Origin: Acidobacteriaceae bacterium
GTDB lineage: Bacteria; Acidobacteriota; Terriglobia; Bryobacterales; Bryobacteraceae
Direction of reading: 5' to 3'
Assembly (NCBI GenBank): GCA_903970405.1
Contig: CAJCIT010000183.1
Coordinates: 1-33,186, forward strand
Length of the DNA: 33,186 nucleotides
Shown here: in pieces, positions 23,337-32,708 of the stretch
Numbering within the stretch: position 1 is the first letter of the stretch
Layout: each line of letters starts with the position of its first letter
The notes under the pieces: generated by a model
The model's input: only the letters and a program-made list of their open reading frames with translations
Told to the model about the DNA's origin: nothing
Databases searched by the model: none
Program-made: the position numbers and the translations under genes

Positions 23337-25241
23337 CTACAGTTTTGGTTCAAAACCGACGTGTACCAGGATGACGCCATAATCCTGATTCCCTTCGCGA
23401 TACGGGCGATCCACGGCGAACTCAACAAGCGTAAAGCCGTCCTTGGTGACTAGCGACGATCTTACCGGGAACCGAATCTGTTGGCCTCCTTCGCGGGAAA
23501 GAGGCACTACTCCCACCTGAGTACCGTTCACGAGAACGGACAGATTTCTCGGTGGAGTTGCTATTACGCCCTTCGGGATAAACATATCCGAAGACAAAAT
23601 GGCATCCATCGGCCAAACATGGAATTTTAAAATAGCTTTCTGCTCAGTCCAGCGCCCCGGGTCATGGCTGTTGTTATCGATAATCCCCGACACCACATAA
23701 CCGAAGTGATCGATGCTTCCAAAACTCATTTCGCTTCCCACGGAAGCGTAGCGCAGGATGTGCAGCCGGCTTGACCTTTCGATATCTTTGTTGTCGAGCT
23801 CTTCGTAGCGTCCCCCAGGCGCCTTCGAAAAGACGTAATCGAAAGTCAGCGGCAGGCCCTTTTCCGGTTGCTGCTCCGGCGATCCATGGAGACGCCTGAC
23901 TTCAAGCTTGTCATCCCGGTAAAGCAGCTTCAGAGTTTGGTACAGTCCCCAACTGTCGTCCGGTGGAAAATAGTCGTCGGCAAACAGGACGCGGCTACCT
24001 GGCTTCAGATCCGGATACTCCTCCCGGAACTGCCGTGCAATTTGCATGTTGAGCGACGTTCGTTCGTCAGGCTTTGGCGTCCAGTGAGCGGCGCAGGCCC
24101 AACCGGTTGCGGAAGCCATGGCAATCAAAGCCACGAGCTCAAGCGGGTAGGCGGACATCCTTAACATCGACGCCAGTTTTCGCCCGGCGGTTGCCGCGAG
24201 AACTCCGAAATATAGACCGAGGCCCAAACCCGGGACGTATAAAATATACCCGGGACGAGCCCGGACCAGCGCCACGGGCGTAATAGTGACGACGAATAGA
24301 ATCAGGCCGAAGAACATCGCGCGGCTGCGCAGTAGCCATGAGAGTAAGGCGAAGATAAGCAAAAGAATTGCAGCCGGCGCGGCTCCGAACTTGACAGATC
24401 CGTAGGCGGTCATTGTAAGATAACCGGCCACGTTCTTGAGCCAATAACCCAGGCTCGCGATGGCTTTGTAATCGCCCTCGATGAGCACTGAGGTGCGATT
24501 TACACGTCCGAAAACGAAGAGCAGGGAGGTCACAATCAAAATCGCGAAAAGCGGCCCAACGGAACGAGCCCACTGCGCAAGAGTGCTTTTCTTCAGGGCG
24601 TCCGGTAGAACAAAAATCAATTCATACAGAGCCAAAAGGAAAGGCAGAGTCACGCCGCTCTCTTTTGAATTCATGGCCATCATGCAGCAGCCCCAGATAA
24701 GAGAGCCTTGGAGAAGACCGATGCCTGTGCCTTGCCTGCGAAGCCTGGCGTAGGCGGCCACGCCAATGGCGGTAAATGTAAACCAAAGGCGGTCGAATAT
24801 TGTGGCGGCGTCGAAATATAGCTCGGTCAATGCTCCATGCACGATAATTACAGCGAGACAAATAAGCGCCTCAAGATTCGATGAAACAAACTGCCTAAAA
24901 AACTTGCGCGCCGCGAAGAGATTCACAATGAAGATGAGCCACGTGAAAACGTAGAGACCCGCCGGATTGAATCCGAAAACAGAATACGCCAACAGGTAGA
25001 CGGCTTCTCCCAGGGGACGGAACATAGGTATCCACGGAATAAAGAGGGCTTTCAACATTTCGGCGTGGTCCCAGGTCCAGGCCCAATACGTAACCAACAC
25101 GTCGTCAGGCGTATAGAACCCATTGAGGGAAGGCCACGTGAACGCAATGAAGAGCGCGATTAGTGCGGCAAATGCTAACCGCTCAATGAGGATGCTGAGC
25201 TTGAATTGTCCTGCTGCGGTGCTGGAGCGATCTACAGGCAT
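23337..25241 (-). CDS. Polytopic membrane protein, GT-C glycosyltransferase-like, with C-terminal beta domain
   Basis: A 634-residue protein with about ten hydrophobic segments up to residue 385 or so. The first outer loop holds Asp46-Asp47 (GFYTPDDVL) and is followed by MFRPLGEAVYLLAYSVFGFNP, a layout seen in GT-C enzymes that use lipid-linked sugars. Residues about 390-634 are soluble and predicted extracytoplasmic; the last part (from about 530) is strand-rich and could be a carbohydrate-binding-like sandwich. No named family is certain. It lies downstream of a GT2-methyltransferase gene and upstream of a lipoprotein gene on the same strand, which supports a role in making or attaching a surface glycan. 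Confidence 0.75.
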   Translation of the reverse strand: MPVDRSSTAAGQFKLSILIERLAFAALIALFIAFTWPSLNGFYTPDDVLVTYWAWTWDHAEMLKALFIPWIPMFRPLGEAVYLLAYSVFGFNPAGLYVFTWLIFIVNLFAARKFFRQFVSSNLEALICLAVIIVHGALTELYFDAATIFDRLWFTFTAIGVAAYARLRRQGTGIGLLQGSLIWGCCMMAMNSKESGVTLPFLLALYELIFVLPDALKKSTLAQWARSVGPLFAILIVTSLLFVFGRVNRTSVLIEGDYKAIASLGYWLKNVAGYLTMTAYGSVKFGAAPAAILLLIFALLSWLLRSRAMFFGLILFVVTITPVALVRARPGYILYVPGLGLGLYFGVLAATAGRKLASMLRMSAYPLELVALIAMASATGWACAAHWTPKPDERTSLNMQIARQFREEYPDLKPGSRVLFADDYFPPDDSWGLYQTLKLLYRDDKLEVRRLHGSPEQQPEKGLPLTFDYVFSKAPGGRYEELDNKDIERSSRLHILRYASVGSEMSFGSIDHFGYVVSGIIDNNSHDPGRWTEQKAILKFHVWPMDAILSSDMFIPKGVIATPPRNLSVLVNGTQVGVVPLSREGGQQIRFPVRSSLVTKDGFTLVEFAVDRPYREGNQDYGVILVHVGFEPKL

Positions 25242-25373
25242 TGCAAGTCGAATCGCCCTGAAGAGGCGGCGATGGCCGCACCGTTCGGCGAAGGCATCCG
25301 ATTATCATAGCGCGCGATGTTCGCGATGTTATAGGGGCGATTTATGGCGTCTTAGTCTCGAAAGGCCCGATTC

Positions 25374-26780
25374 TTATCGGCGAGTCGCCACGCAGATGGC
25401 CGTCACGCCGTGCCAAGGCAGAATCCCATCCAGTATCCGCCAGAGCCAAATGGTCTTGTCAAACACCTTCAAGAAGACTTTCGAGATTTGACGCGAGTGG
25501 AAGACGCGGCCGTACAGATACCAAGCCGGAAGCCCGGCTCGATTGATTTCGTGAAACGTCTCAAGCTGAAAACCGGCGTTCGCCAGTTTCACTGCGATAT
25601 CCCGCCGCGAGTATCGCCGCCGGTGGTTCAGCCTCTTATCGAGCGTGCCCATTGCCGCCGGGACTCCCGGAACTACAAGGATGATCTTCGCCCCCGGCCC
25701 AAGCACGGCGGACGCTCTCTGGAGTAAGAGCTGGTCGTCATCGGCGGTCTCAAGGACATTCATCATGACGACGGTGTCAAGGGGTTGGGGCACTTGCGCG
25801 TAGTCGTCGGCGCTGGTTGGATCGAGATGGCGCACTTCCACATTTGGCGTTCTCAGGAAACGGTTCTCAAGCGCGTGCAGGTAGAGGTCATCGTCCTCGG
25901 TGGCGATATATCGGAAGCGCCGCGCCATCAGGCGGGAACTGATGTTTCCGATACCGGCGCCGATTTCCAGGATGTAGTCGCCCAAATGCGGCCGCATCAG
26001 ATCGGTAAGCCAGCGGACGTACTGCGGGGTTCCGGTTAAGTTGTTCAGAAATCCGCGGCCATATTGACCCACATACAGGTCGTCGATCAGCCAGAAGCGA
26101 AGGATGACGCCCAGAGCCTTAACGCCGTCCTTCCAGCCGATTTTCTTGCCTTCTTCGTAAGTCCGGCCATGGTAGCTGATGGGGACCTCATAAATCCGGA
26201 GCTTTCGCTTAGCGGATTTCATGGTGATCTCGGGCTCAAAGCCGAAGCGGTTAGAGCGGATAGGGATGCTCTTCAGTATGTCGGTTCGAAACACTTTGTA
26301 ACAGGTCTCCATGTCCGAGAGCGCAAGATTGCAGAACATGTTTGAGAACGCCGTCAGCGTCTTGTTCATCAGCGAATGCCAGAATGGCAGGATTCGCGTT
26401 TGCGCGGCGGGCAGGTAACGGGAACCGAAGACGGCATCCGCGTGTCCGTCGAGCAGCGGCCGCAGGAGTTTCGGATAGTCCGACGCGTCATATTCGAGAT
26501 CGGCATCCTGGACAAGACAAAAGTCGCCTGTCGCATATTGGATAGCGTCCCGGACCGACGCGCCTTTGCCCTGATTCACTTCGTGGCGATAGAGCTTGAT
26601 GCGGGAATCCTCCGCCGCGAGGCGCTTGAGGATCTCAATGGTGCCATCCGTCGAGCAGTCGTCGACGACAATCAACTCCCGGTCCACGCCCTCCTGAATC
26701 GGGGCGTCGAGCACCATTCGGAGGCTGCGTTCAGCAACGGTCCGCTCATTATAAACGGGGATCAAGATAGAAACTAGCAA
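25374..26780 (-). CDS. Fused family 2 glycosyltransferase and SAM-dependent methyltransferase
   Basis: A 468-residue two-domain protein. Residues 1-235 are a GT2 (DPM1-like) glycosyltransferase: SILIPVYNER, VVDDCSTDGT, the DAD metal site at 92-94 (QDADLEYDASDYP), and ETCYKVFRT. Such enzymes move a sugar from a nucleotide to polyprenyl phosphate, making the donor for GT-C enzymes such as those encoded downstream. Residues about 250-468 are a class I methyltransferase with motif I LEIGAGIGNIS at 271-281 and an acidic residue pair after the next strand. The start is TTG, with AGGA about ten bases upstream; no ATG fits because the first GT2 strand begins at once. It probably heads the surface-glycan gene set. 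Confidence 0.88.
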   Translation of the reverse strand: MLVSILIPVYNERTVAERSLRMVLDAPIQEGVDRELIVVDDCSTDGTIEILKRLAAEDSRIKLYRHEVNQGKGASVRDAIQYATGDFCLVQDADLEYDASDYPKLLRPLLDGHADAVFGSRYLPAAQTRILPFWHSLMNKTLTAFSNMFCNLALSDMETCYKVFRTDILKSIPIRSNRFGFEPEITMKSAKRKLRIYEVPISYHGRTYEEGKKIGWKDGVKALGVILRFWLIDDLYVGQYGRGFLNNLTGTPQYVRWLTDLMRPHLGDYILEIGAGIGNISSRLMARRFRYIATEDDDLYLHALENRFLRTPNVEVRHLDPTSADDYAQVPQPLDTVVMMNVLETADDDQLLLQRASAVLGPGAKIILVVPGVPAAMGTLDKRLNHRRRYSRRDIAVKLANAGFQLETFHEINRAGLPAWYLYGRVFHSRQISKVFLKVFDKTIWLWRILDGILPWHGVTAICVATRR

Positions 26781-26994
26781 ACTTGTAAGGTCCTGAAGTG
26801 CTTCAGCTTAATGGTGTGCGCGGGTCAAATGCACCAGCGCAGCGGTCAGGCCCTCGCCACGCTCAGTATAAAGCATTGACCCGGAGCCCCGTGGCTGCGG
26901 GGCGCGCTGGCCGCGTTTCACGATGTCCGATAATCTCTCCATGACCTCGGCCCATTTGACTTCGAACGCGCGGACCTTCAGACCCACAGAACCG

Positions 26995-28635
26995 ATGCCC
27001 TTGAGGGCCCTTCTTGCGGTTGCGATAGTGCTCTCGAACAATGCCTATGCGCAGGCGCCCGCCCACCGGCAGCTTCAGCAACTGGTGGACGCGCACAGCG
27101 CTCAGTTCATCGCGGCCTCGCATCAAATCTGGGAGTATGCCGAACTCGGCTACCACGAAGAGAAGAGTTCCGCTCTTCTTCAGCGAGAGCTTGAGGCGGC
27201 TGGATTCACCCTCCAATCGGGCGTAGCCGATGAGCCCACCGGCTTTGTGGCGAGTTGGGGCCACGGTAAGCCGGTAATCGCCATTTTAGGCGAGTTTGAC
27301 GCGTTGCCGGGTCTATCTCAAGCGGCCGTGCCGGATCGCAGTCCCGTGGTGATTGCCGCGCCCGGACACGGGTGCGGGCATAACCTGCTCGGTTCAGGCG
27401 CCGCGCTGGCCGCTGTCGCGGTGAAGGAGTATCTCGAGAAGAATCGGATGTCCGGAACGCTCCGCTACTACGGCACACCCGCCGAAGAAGGCGGCTCAGG
27501 CAAAATATATATGGTGCGGGCGGGACTCTTTCGCGATGTCGATGTGGTGCTGCACTGGCATCCTTCGAACGTCAACGTTGTCGCCAACGGCGGCGCGCTG
27601 GCGGTGATCTCGGCCAAGTTCACGTTTCACGGCGCGGCTGCTCATGCCGCCCTGGCGCCTGACCGCGGACGTTCCGCGCTGGACGCCATTATGCTCATGG
27701 GCAACGGCATTGAGTTCATGCGTGAGCATGTTCCCAGTAATACACGGATTCATTACATCATCACGAACGGGGGCGCGGCCGTGAACATCGTTCCCGACAC
27801 GGCCACAATGCAACTGATGGCCCGGAGCCCTTCCAACACTACGCTCGATGGCATCTGGTCCCGCATTGTCAAAATCGCGCAGGGCGCGGCCCTGATGACC
27901 GAAACCACAATGGAGGTAAAGGTGGATAGCACCGACGCCAACATCGTCCCCAATAATCCGCTGGCTCACTTGGCGCAGAGGGATCTGGAGGAAGTGGGCG
28001 GCTTCCGCTACACAGCCGAAGAGCAGCGCTTCGCCGCCGAAATCCGGAAGACTTTGCCGCCCGAAGCCGGAGCGGCTGAATCGCCGGAAACGGTTCTGCC
28101 GCTGACCCCTATCGATCCCAATTCGCCCGCCGCATCTACCGATGTGGGCGATGTGAGTTGGAATGTGCCCACCATCGGTTTCGGTGCGGCGACCTTCGCT
28201 CCCGGCGTAGCGGCGCACACCTGGCAAGCGACGGCGTGCGCGGGCATGAGCATCGGCCAGCGGGGCATGCTGGTGGCGGCGAAAGCGCTTGCTCTTACCG
28301 CAGCCGACCTCTTCGCCGACCCGAAACTGGTCGCCGACGCAAAAGCCGACTTTGACAATCGGACGAACGGCAAGACCTATAGATCGCAGACCGACGATGT
28401 GATTCGCTTCCGCGCCGAGTTGCCCTTACCCGGACGCCCGCCCGCCTCTACCGCACGGGGTTCGCCGCCGGTCCATCCTTACGCCTCGGCTAGCACCGGG
28501 CGCTTGACGCGAAGCAGGATCAACACCCCCAAGACCAGCAGTCCTAGCGATATCCACTGGGTGATCGAGAGATCCAGCAACAGAGACTGTTCATGGTTGC
28601 GGAAGAACTCGACGATGAAGCGAGCTAACCCGTAG
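26995..28635 (+). CDS. AbgB-like M20 amidohydrolase with unusual C-terminal extension
   Basis: A 546-residue putative zinc amidohydrolase of the M20 family, closest in pattern to AbgB (p-aminobenzoyl-glutamate hydrolase subunit B). Residues 1-19 look like a signal peptide. Metal-site features are GEFDALPG (Asp102), GHGCGHN (Cys127, His129), PAEEGG (Glu164/165), HWHPS (His187/189) and AHTWQ near the end. The ATG at 26995 was chosen for the signal peptide; the frame is open to 26923. Relatives end near the DFDNRTNGKTYRS stretch, but here the frame runs about 75 residues further, and its last 157 bp are antisense to lgt, with no family likeness. A lost stop or a small indel near 28380-28480 is the likely cause. 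Confidence 0.85.
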   Translation: MPLRALLAVAIVLSNNAYAQAPAHRQLQQLVDAHSAQFIAASHQIWEYAELGYHEEKSSALLQRELEAAGFTLQSGVADEPTGFVASWGHGKPVIAILGEFDALPGLSQAAVPDRSPVVIAAPGHGCGHNLLGSGAALAAVAVKEYLEKNRMSGTLRYYGTPAEEGGSGKIYMVRAGLFRDVDVVLHWHPSNVNVVANGGALAVISAKFTFHGAAAHAALAPDRGRSALDAIMLMGNGIEFMREHVPSNTRIHYIITNGGAAVNIVPDTATMQLMARSPSNTTLDGIWSRIVKIAQGAALMTETTMEVKVDSTDANIVPNNPLAHLAQRDLEEVGGFRYTAEEQRFAAEIRKTLPPEAGAAESPETVLPLTPIDPNSPAASTDVGDVSWNVPTIGFGAATFAPGVAAHTWQATACAGMSIGQRGMLVAAKALALTAADLFADPKLVADAKADFDNRTNGKTYRSQTDDVIRFRAELPLPGRPPASTARGSPPVHPYASASTGRLTRSRINTPKTSSPSDIHWVIERSSNRDCSWLRKNSTMKRANP

Positions 28636-29252
28636 AGAACCAGGTACAAGCCGATAATGCGTCCCGGCGGGTGTTGACGCAGGAACAGGCGATAGAGAAC
28701 GCCGAAGATCAGCAGATTGGCGGCCGATTCGTAAAGCTGCGCCGGGTGCAGCGGGATTCCGATTGGAACCGGGGCCGCGGCCTGGCTGTGAAACGTTACC
28801 GCCCACGGCAAGTGGCACTCTTTTCCCCAACAACAGCCAGCGGCAAAGCAGCCCAGGCGGCCAATGGCGTGTCCCAACGCGATGCCAGGCGCAAAGCAAT
28901 CCAAAGTTCCCAGCAGCGGCAAACTCTGGCGGCGGATGTACCAGACGGCGAAGAGCAGCGCGGCCAGGAATCCGCCGTGAAAGACGCCCGCAGCCTGCAA
29001 AGTTTCGACCGTGAAGATCTGGCCGGGATTCTGCAGGTAGTAACCCGCATCGAACAGGAACATGAAGAGCTTTGCGCCGGCGATTCCGGCCAGAGCGCAG
29101 TAAACAGCCAGATTGCTGATGGGTTCGGCAGGCAAGCCGGCTCTGCGCGCCAGTCGAAGAGTGACGAAGAGGCCCGCCAGGAAACCGAGGGCCACCAGGA
29201 CGCCGTAGGTGGGGACGAAGTGACTGCCGAAGGTGAAAAGCTTGGGAAACAC
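28479..29252 (-). CDS. lgt: Prolipoprotein diacylglyceryl transferase
   Basis: A 257-residue integral membrane enzyme that moves diacylglycerol from phosphatidylglycerol to the lipobox cysteine of prolipoproteins. Visible family marks are HGGF with His92, the signature GRLGCFAAGCCWG with Arg132 at 131-143, HPAQLYE at about 169-175, and a GLARFIVEFFR segment near the end. The Cys-rich form of the signature is seen in several non-enteric lineages. It starts with GTG directly after the TAA of lspA, with AAGG upstream, and so is the last gene of ileS-lspA-lgt. Its 3' end is overlapped by the antisense AbgB-like frame. It would process the two lipoproteins encoded earlier in the window. Confidence 0.95.
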   Translation of the reverse strand: MFPKLFTFGSHFVPTYGVLVALGFLAGLFVTLRLARRAGLPAEPISNLAVYCALAGIAGAKLFMFLFDAGYYLQNPGQIFTVETLQAAGVFHGGFLAALLFAVWYIRRQSLPLLGTLDCFAPGIALGHAIGRLGCFAAGCCWGKECHLPWAVTFHSQAAAPVPIGIPLHPAQLYESAANLLIFGVLYRLFLRQHPPGRIIGLYLVLYGLARFIVEFFRNHEQSLLLDLSITQWISLGLLVLGVLILLRVKRPVLAEA

Positions 29253-29825
29253 TTAGCTGGAAACCTTCTTGTTTTTACGGGGCCACAGGAGATCGAGAAT
29301 CAGGAGCGTGGCGCCAACCGTGATGGCGCTGTCGGCCACGTTGAACGCCGGGAAGGTCCAATCGCCATTGTAGACTTCGAGGAAGTCCGTTACCGTGCCG
29401 CGCCCCACGCGGTCATAAAGATTGCCGGCCGCGCCTCCCAGAATGAGCGAAAAGCTGAGGCGTGGCCAGACCGAAACAAAGCCGGAACGCCGATTCCACA
29501 GCGCTGACGCCACGAAGAACAGGACTGCGAACGCCACCCCAATTAAGACGACGTTGCGCAAGAGCGGGCTGCCATTCGCCAACATGCCAAAGGCAGCCCC
29601 GGGGTTTTCTGTGTGGACCAGGCGAAACAAGCCGGGGATGACGCTGACGGAATCAAGCTCGGATAGGCGAGTTCGGATTTGCCACTTGGTGATGCGGTCG
29701 GCAATGACGATCAGCGCGGCAATGAGGAACGGCCACCAGGCACGCGGCGCCCGCGGAACTGTGTGGCGGGCGCTATCATCCTGCGCAAGCGGCCCGGCCG
29801 ATAGCGATTCCCCGTTTGGCGTCAC
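29253..29825 (-). CDS. lspA: Lipoprotein signal peptidase (signal peptidase II)
   Basis: A 190-residue membrane aspartic peptidase that cleaves the signal peptide of lipid-modified prolipoproteins. The catalytic pair is Asp147 (GRGTVTDF) and Asp165 (FNVADSAI), and ENPGAAFG and GNLYDR are also typical. Four membrane segments are visible from about residue 31. The N-terminal 30 residues are an extra hydrophilic stretch compared with E. coli LspA. The GTG start follows the ileS TAA with no gap and has GGTGA seven bases upstream, inside ileS. An ileS-lspA neighbourhood is widely conserved in bacteria. Confidence 0.95.
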   Translation of the reverse strand: MTPNGESLSAGPLAQDDSARHTVPRAPRAWWPFLIAALIVIADRITKWQIRTRLSELDSVSVIPGLFRLVHTENPGAAFGMLANGSPLLRNVVLIGVAFAVLFFVASALWNRRSGFVSVWPRLSFSLILGGAAGNLYDRVGRGTVTDFLEVYNGDWTFPAFNVADSAITVGATLLILDLLWPRKNKKVSS

Positions 29826-32660
29826 TTACCGGTCACCGTCCTCTAGATTCGAATTCTCTTGGACCGCTTCGGCGCACGCGCCGCAAATGGTGGGCATGTC
29901 CGGGTCAGCGCCAAGATCGAGCACGTACTTCCAACAACGTTCGCACTTCTCGCCTCGGGCGCGCTCCACAGTAACCCCAAGCGGCGAGCCGGCGGAGGCT
30001 TCGTGAAGGTCCACCTGCGAGACGATGAACAAACCAGGCAGGTGCTTCTCATACTGGCTCAGCAATGGGAAGAGAGAAGCGTCGGCGCGCAAGGCGACCG
30101 AAGCTTCAAGCGGGGCTCCAATGATCTTGTCCTGGCGGGCGGCCTCAAGGGTCTTCAGCACCTGATCGCGAATGGGGAGTAACCGGTCCCAATCGGCGGC
30201 CGCGCTTCGGTGAACGTCACTCAAGCCCGCAGTGAGTTCGCCGGGTTGGGGAAAGACGCCGATATGCACGCTGGAGGGTGAACCGGAGGAATTAGAGTAG
30301 CGCCAGGCCTCCTCGCACGTGAAGCTAAGGATGGGCGCAAGCAGGCGGACCAGCGCATCGTGGATCCGATGCAAAGCAGTCTGGGCGGACCGCCGGGAGG
30401 CGCTCTTGAAACCAGCGGTATACAACCGGTCCTTCGAAACGTCAAAATAGATAGCGCTGAGATCGGTGGTGGCGAAGCCGTAGATGGCCTGGTAGACCTT
30501 GTGGAACTCAAAGGCTTCGTAGTGAGCCAGGCAGCGCCTGACCAGATCTTCTGTGCGCAGGAGTATCCATTGGTCGATCGGTTCGAGTTCGTCCAAGGGA
30601 ACCGCTCCGGCAACCGGGTCGAAGCCCTTCAAGTTTCCGAGCGCCCAGCGGAAGGTGTTGCGAATCTTGCGATAGGCGTCAGAAAGTTGGGCGAGAATGC
30701 TATCGGACAGCGTCACATCCTCCGTGAAATCGACCGAAGCAACCCACAGACGCAGAACGTCCGCGCCGAATTTCTTGACGATTTCTTCCGGCTCAATGTT
30801 GTTGCCGAGCGACTTCGACATCGCGCGGCCCTTAGAATCGAGGGTCCAGCCGTGGGTGGCGCTCGCCCGATACGGCGAATCGCCCCGCAGGCCGACCCCG
30901 ATCAGTAACGAACTCTGGAACCAACCCCGATATTGATCGCCGCCTTCGAGATACAGATCGGCCGGCCATGGCAACCCGTTTGCGGCGGTCAGCACAGCCA
31001 GATGGCTGGAGCCTGAATCGAACCAGACGTCCAGAATGTCAGTCTCTTTTCGAAACGACGTCCCGCCGCACTTGGCGCACTGAAAACCGGGGCCCATCAG
31101 TTCTTCGGCGGTCTTCGAATACCAGACGTCGGCGGTGTGCTCGCGGAACAGGGCAATGACGCGGTTGAGCACGGCCTTGTCAGTGAACGGCTCGGTACAC
31201 CGGTCGCAATAAAAGACAATGATGGGCACGCCCCACGCGCGCTGGCGCGAGATGCACCAATCCGGGCGGCTGGCCACCATATTGCCGATGCGTTCTTCGC
31301 CCCAGGCCGGATGCCACTTCACACGCTTGATTGCCTCCAGGGCATTCTGCCGGAAGTTATTGCGCTCCATACCGATGAACCATTGCTCAGTGGCTCGGAA
31401 GATGGTGGCGTTGTGGCAGCGCCAGCAATGAGGGTAGCTATGATCCACCTTGCGCTCGCCAAGGAGGGCATCATGCGCTTTCAGAATGCCGACGATGATG
31501 GGATTCGCCTGCCAGACCGAGAGGCCGATGATCTCCGGCGGCAATGTGCCGGGAGCGCCTTCGGCATTGAAGAAGCGCCCCGCGGCATCCACCGGACAAT
31601 AGACAGGCAGCCCGTATCGCTGGCCGCTGACGAAATCCTCCTGGCCGTGGCCGGGGGCCGTGTGAACGGCGCCAGTGCCGGCATCGAGTGTGACGTAATC
31701 GGCGAGGATACCCAGTGAATCGCGTTCGAGAAAGGGATGGCGGAACACTGCGCCTTCAAGAACCGCGCCCGGGAAGCGGGCAACGATGGTCTTATCCCAA
31801 CCAAGTTCTTCGGCAACCGGGCCGAGCATCCCTTCAGCCACGATCATTACACCCTGCGGGGTGTCCACCCCGACGTATTCGTACTTCGGATGAAAGGCGA
31901 TGGCGAGGTTCGCCGGCATGGTCCACGGCGTGGTGGTCCAGATGACGGCGTACACGTCTTTGCCGGCCAGAGCTGAATCGATGGCGGCGGGATCGGAAGT
32001 GAGTTTGAAGGGAACGTAGATAGACGGACTGGAGTGGTCTTCATACTCCACTTCCGCTTCGGCAAGCGCCGTCTGGTCATGAATGCACCAGTGAACCGGT
32101 TTCAGACCCTTGTAAACGTAGCCCTGGTCGAGGAAATCGACGAACGCCTGGGCGATGATCGACTCATACTCGGCGCTCATGGTGAGATACGGATCTTCCC
32201 AACGGCCCAGGATGCCCAGTCGCTTGAACTCGCGGCGATGGATATCCACCCATTTGGCGGCGTAGGCGCGGCAGGCCCCTCGAATCCCGGCCAGCGTCAT
32301 GGTAGCTTTGCGCTTGCCCAGTTCGCTATCCACTTTGAATTCGATGGGAAGACCATGACAATCCCAACCGGGAATGTAGGGAGCGTCAAAGCCGGCCATG
32401 CTCTTGGATTTCACGATGAAATCCTTCAGAATCTTATTAAAAGCAGTGCCCAGGTGGATATTGCCGTTCGCATAGGGAGGGCCATCGTGAAGAACATACT
32501 GGGGACAGCCTTGGCGAGCTTCGCGAATCCGATGATAAAGCTTGGTTTGTTCCCACTCGTCGAGCATCTTCGGCTCGGCGATGGGAAGGTTGGCCTTCAT
32601 CGGGAAGTCAGTTTTCGGGAGGTTGACCGTCTTTTTGAAGTCAACGGGCGGAGCACTCAT
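29826..32660 (-). CDS. ileS: Isoleucyl-tRNA synthetase
   Basis: A 944-residue class I synthetase that charges tRNA-Ile. The HIGH-type motif reads HLGT at residues 69-72 in [16 protein letters not shown]; the last His is Thr, a variant I believe occurs in other bacterial IleRS. The editing (CP1) domain lies in between, and [14 protein letters not shown] is the family signature. The KMSKS loop is AMSKS near 613-617. A C-terminal zinc site is formed by Cys906, Cys909, Cys926 and Cys929 (CERC and CGAC), placing it with the bacterial type that keeps this zinc finger. It is the first gene of ileS-lspA-lgt. Only about 48 bp separate its start from the receiver pseudogene, too little for a T-box leader. 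Confidence 0.97.
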   Translation of the reverse strand: MSAPPVDFKKTVNLPKTDFPMKANLPIAEPKMLDEWEQTKLYHRIREARQGCPQYVLHDGPPYANGNIHLGTAFNKILKDFIVKSKSMAGFDAPYIPGWDCHGLPIEFKVDSELGKRKATMTLAGIRGACRAYAAKWVDIHRREFKRLGILGRWEDPYLTMSAEYESIIAQAFVDFLDQGYVYKGLKPVHWCIHDQTALAEAEVEYEDHSSPSIYVPFKLTSDPAAIDSALAGKDVYAVIWTTTPWTMPANLAIAFHPKYEYVGVDTPQGVMIVAEGMLGPVAEELGWDKTIVARFPGAVLEGAVFRHPFLERDSLGILADYVTLDAGTGAVHTAPGHGQEDFVSGQRYGLPVYCPVDAAGRFFNAEGAPGTLPPEIIGLSVWQANPIIVGILKAHDALLGERKVDHSYPHCWRCHNATIFRATEQWFIGMERNNFRQNALEAIKRVKWHPAWGEERIGNMVASRPDWCISRQRAWGVPIIVFYCDRCTEPFTDKAVLNRVIALFREHTADVWYSKTAEELMGPGFQCAKCGGTSFRKETDILDVWFDSGSSHLAVLTAANGLPWPADLYLEGGDQYRGWFQSSLLIGVGLRGDSPYRASATHGWTLDSKGRAMSKSLGNNIEPEEIVKKFGADVLRLWVASVDFTEDVTLSDSILAQLSDAYRKIRNTFRWALGNLKGFDPVAGAVPLDELEPIDQWILLRTEDLVRRCLAHYEAFEFHKVYQAIYGFATTDLSAIYFDVSKDRLYTAGFKSASRRSAQTALHRIHDALVRLLAPILSFTCEEAWRYSNSSGSPSSVHIGVFPQPGELTAGLSDVHRSAAADWDRLLPIRDQVLKTLEAARQDKIIGAPLEASVALRADASLFPLLSQYEKHLPGLFIVSQVDLHEASAGSPLGVTVERARGEKCERCWKYVLDLGADPDMPTICGACAEAVQENSNLEDGDR

Positions 32661-32708
32661 GAATCTTCATCGTAGCGGACGCGGTACGCATTTAAAGCGG
32701 GTGATATC

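Noticed and set aside
26793..26806. CTGAAG-TG-CTTCAG palindrome upstream of the GT2-methyltransferase gene
   Set aside because: Short (6-bp arms), single copy, and it overlaps no clear promoter; not enough to call an operator.
28671..29507. 278-codon open frame on the plus strand
   Set aside because: It lies fully antisense to lgt and lspA, both of which show intact catalytic motifs. The translation is rich in Gln, Glu and Arg with no recognisable domain; it is a by-product of GC-rich codon use.
32440..32460. HLGT in place of HIGH in IleRS as a sign of a defective enzyme
   Set aside because: The rest of the active site, the KMSKS-type loop and the zinc site are intact, and HLGT-type variants are, to my knowledge, found in working bacterial IleRS proteins.
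32034..32675. 213-codon open frame on the plus strand
   Set aside because: Antisense to the N-terminal part of ileS, where the HIGH-type motif is intact.
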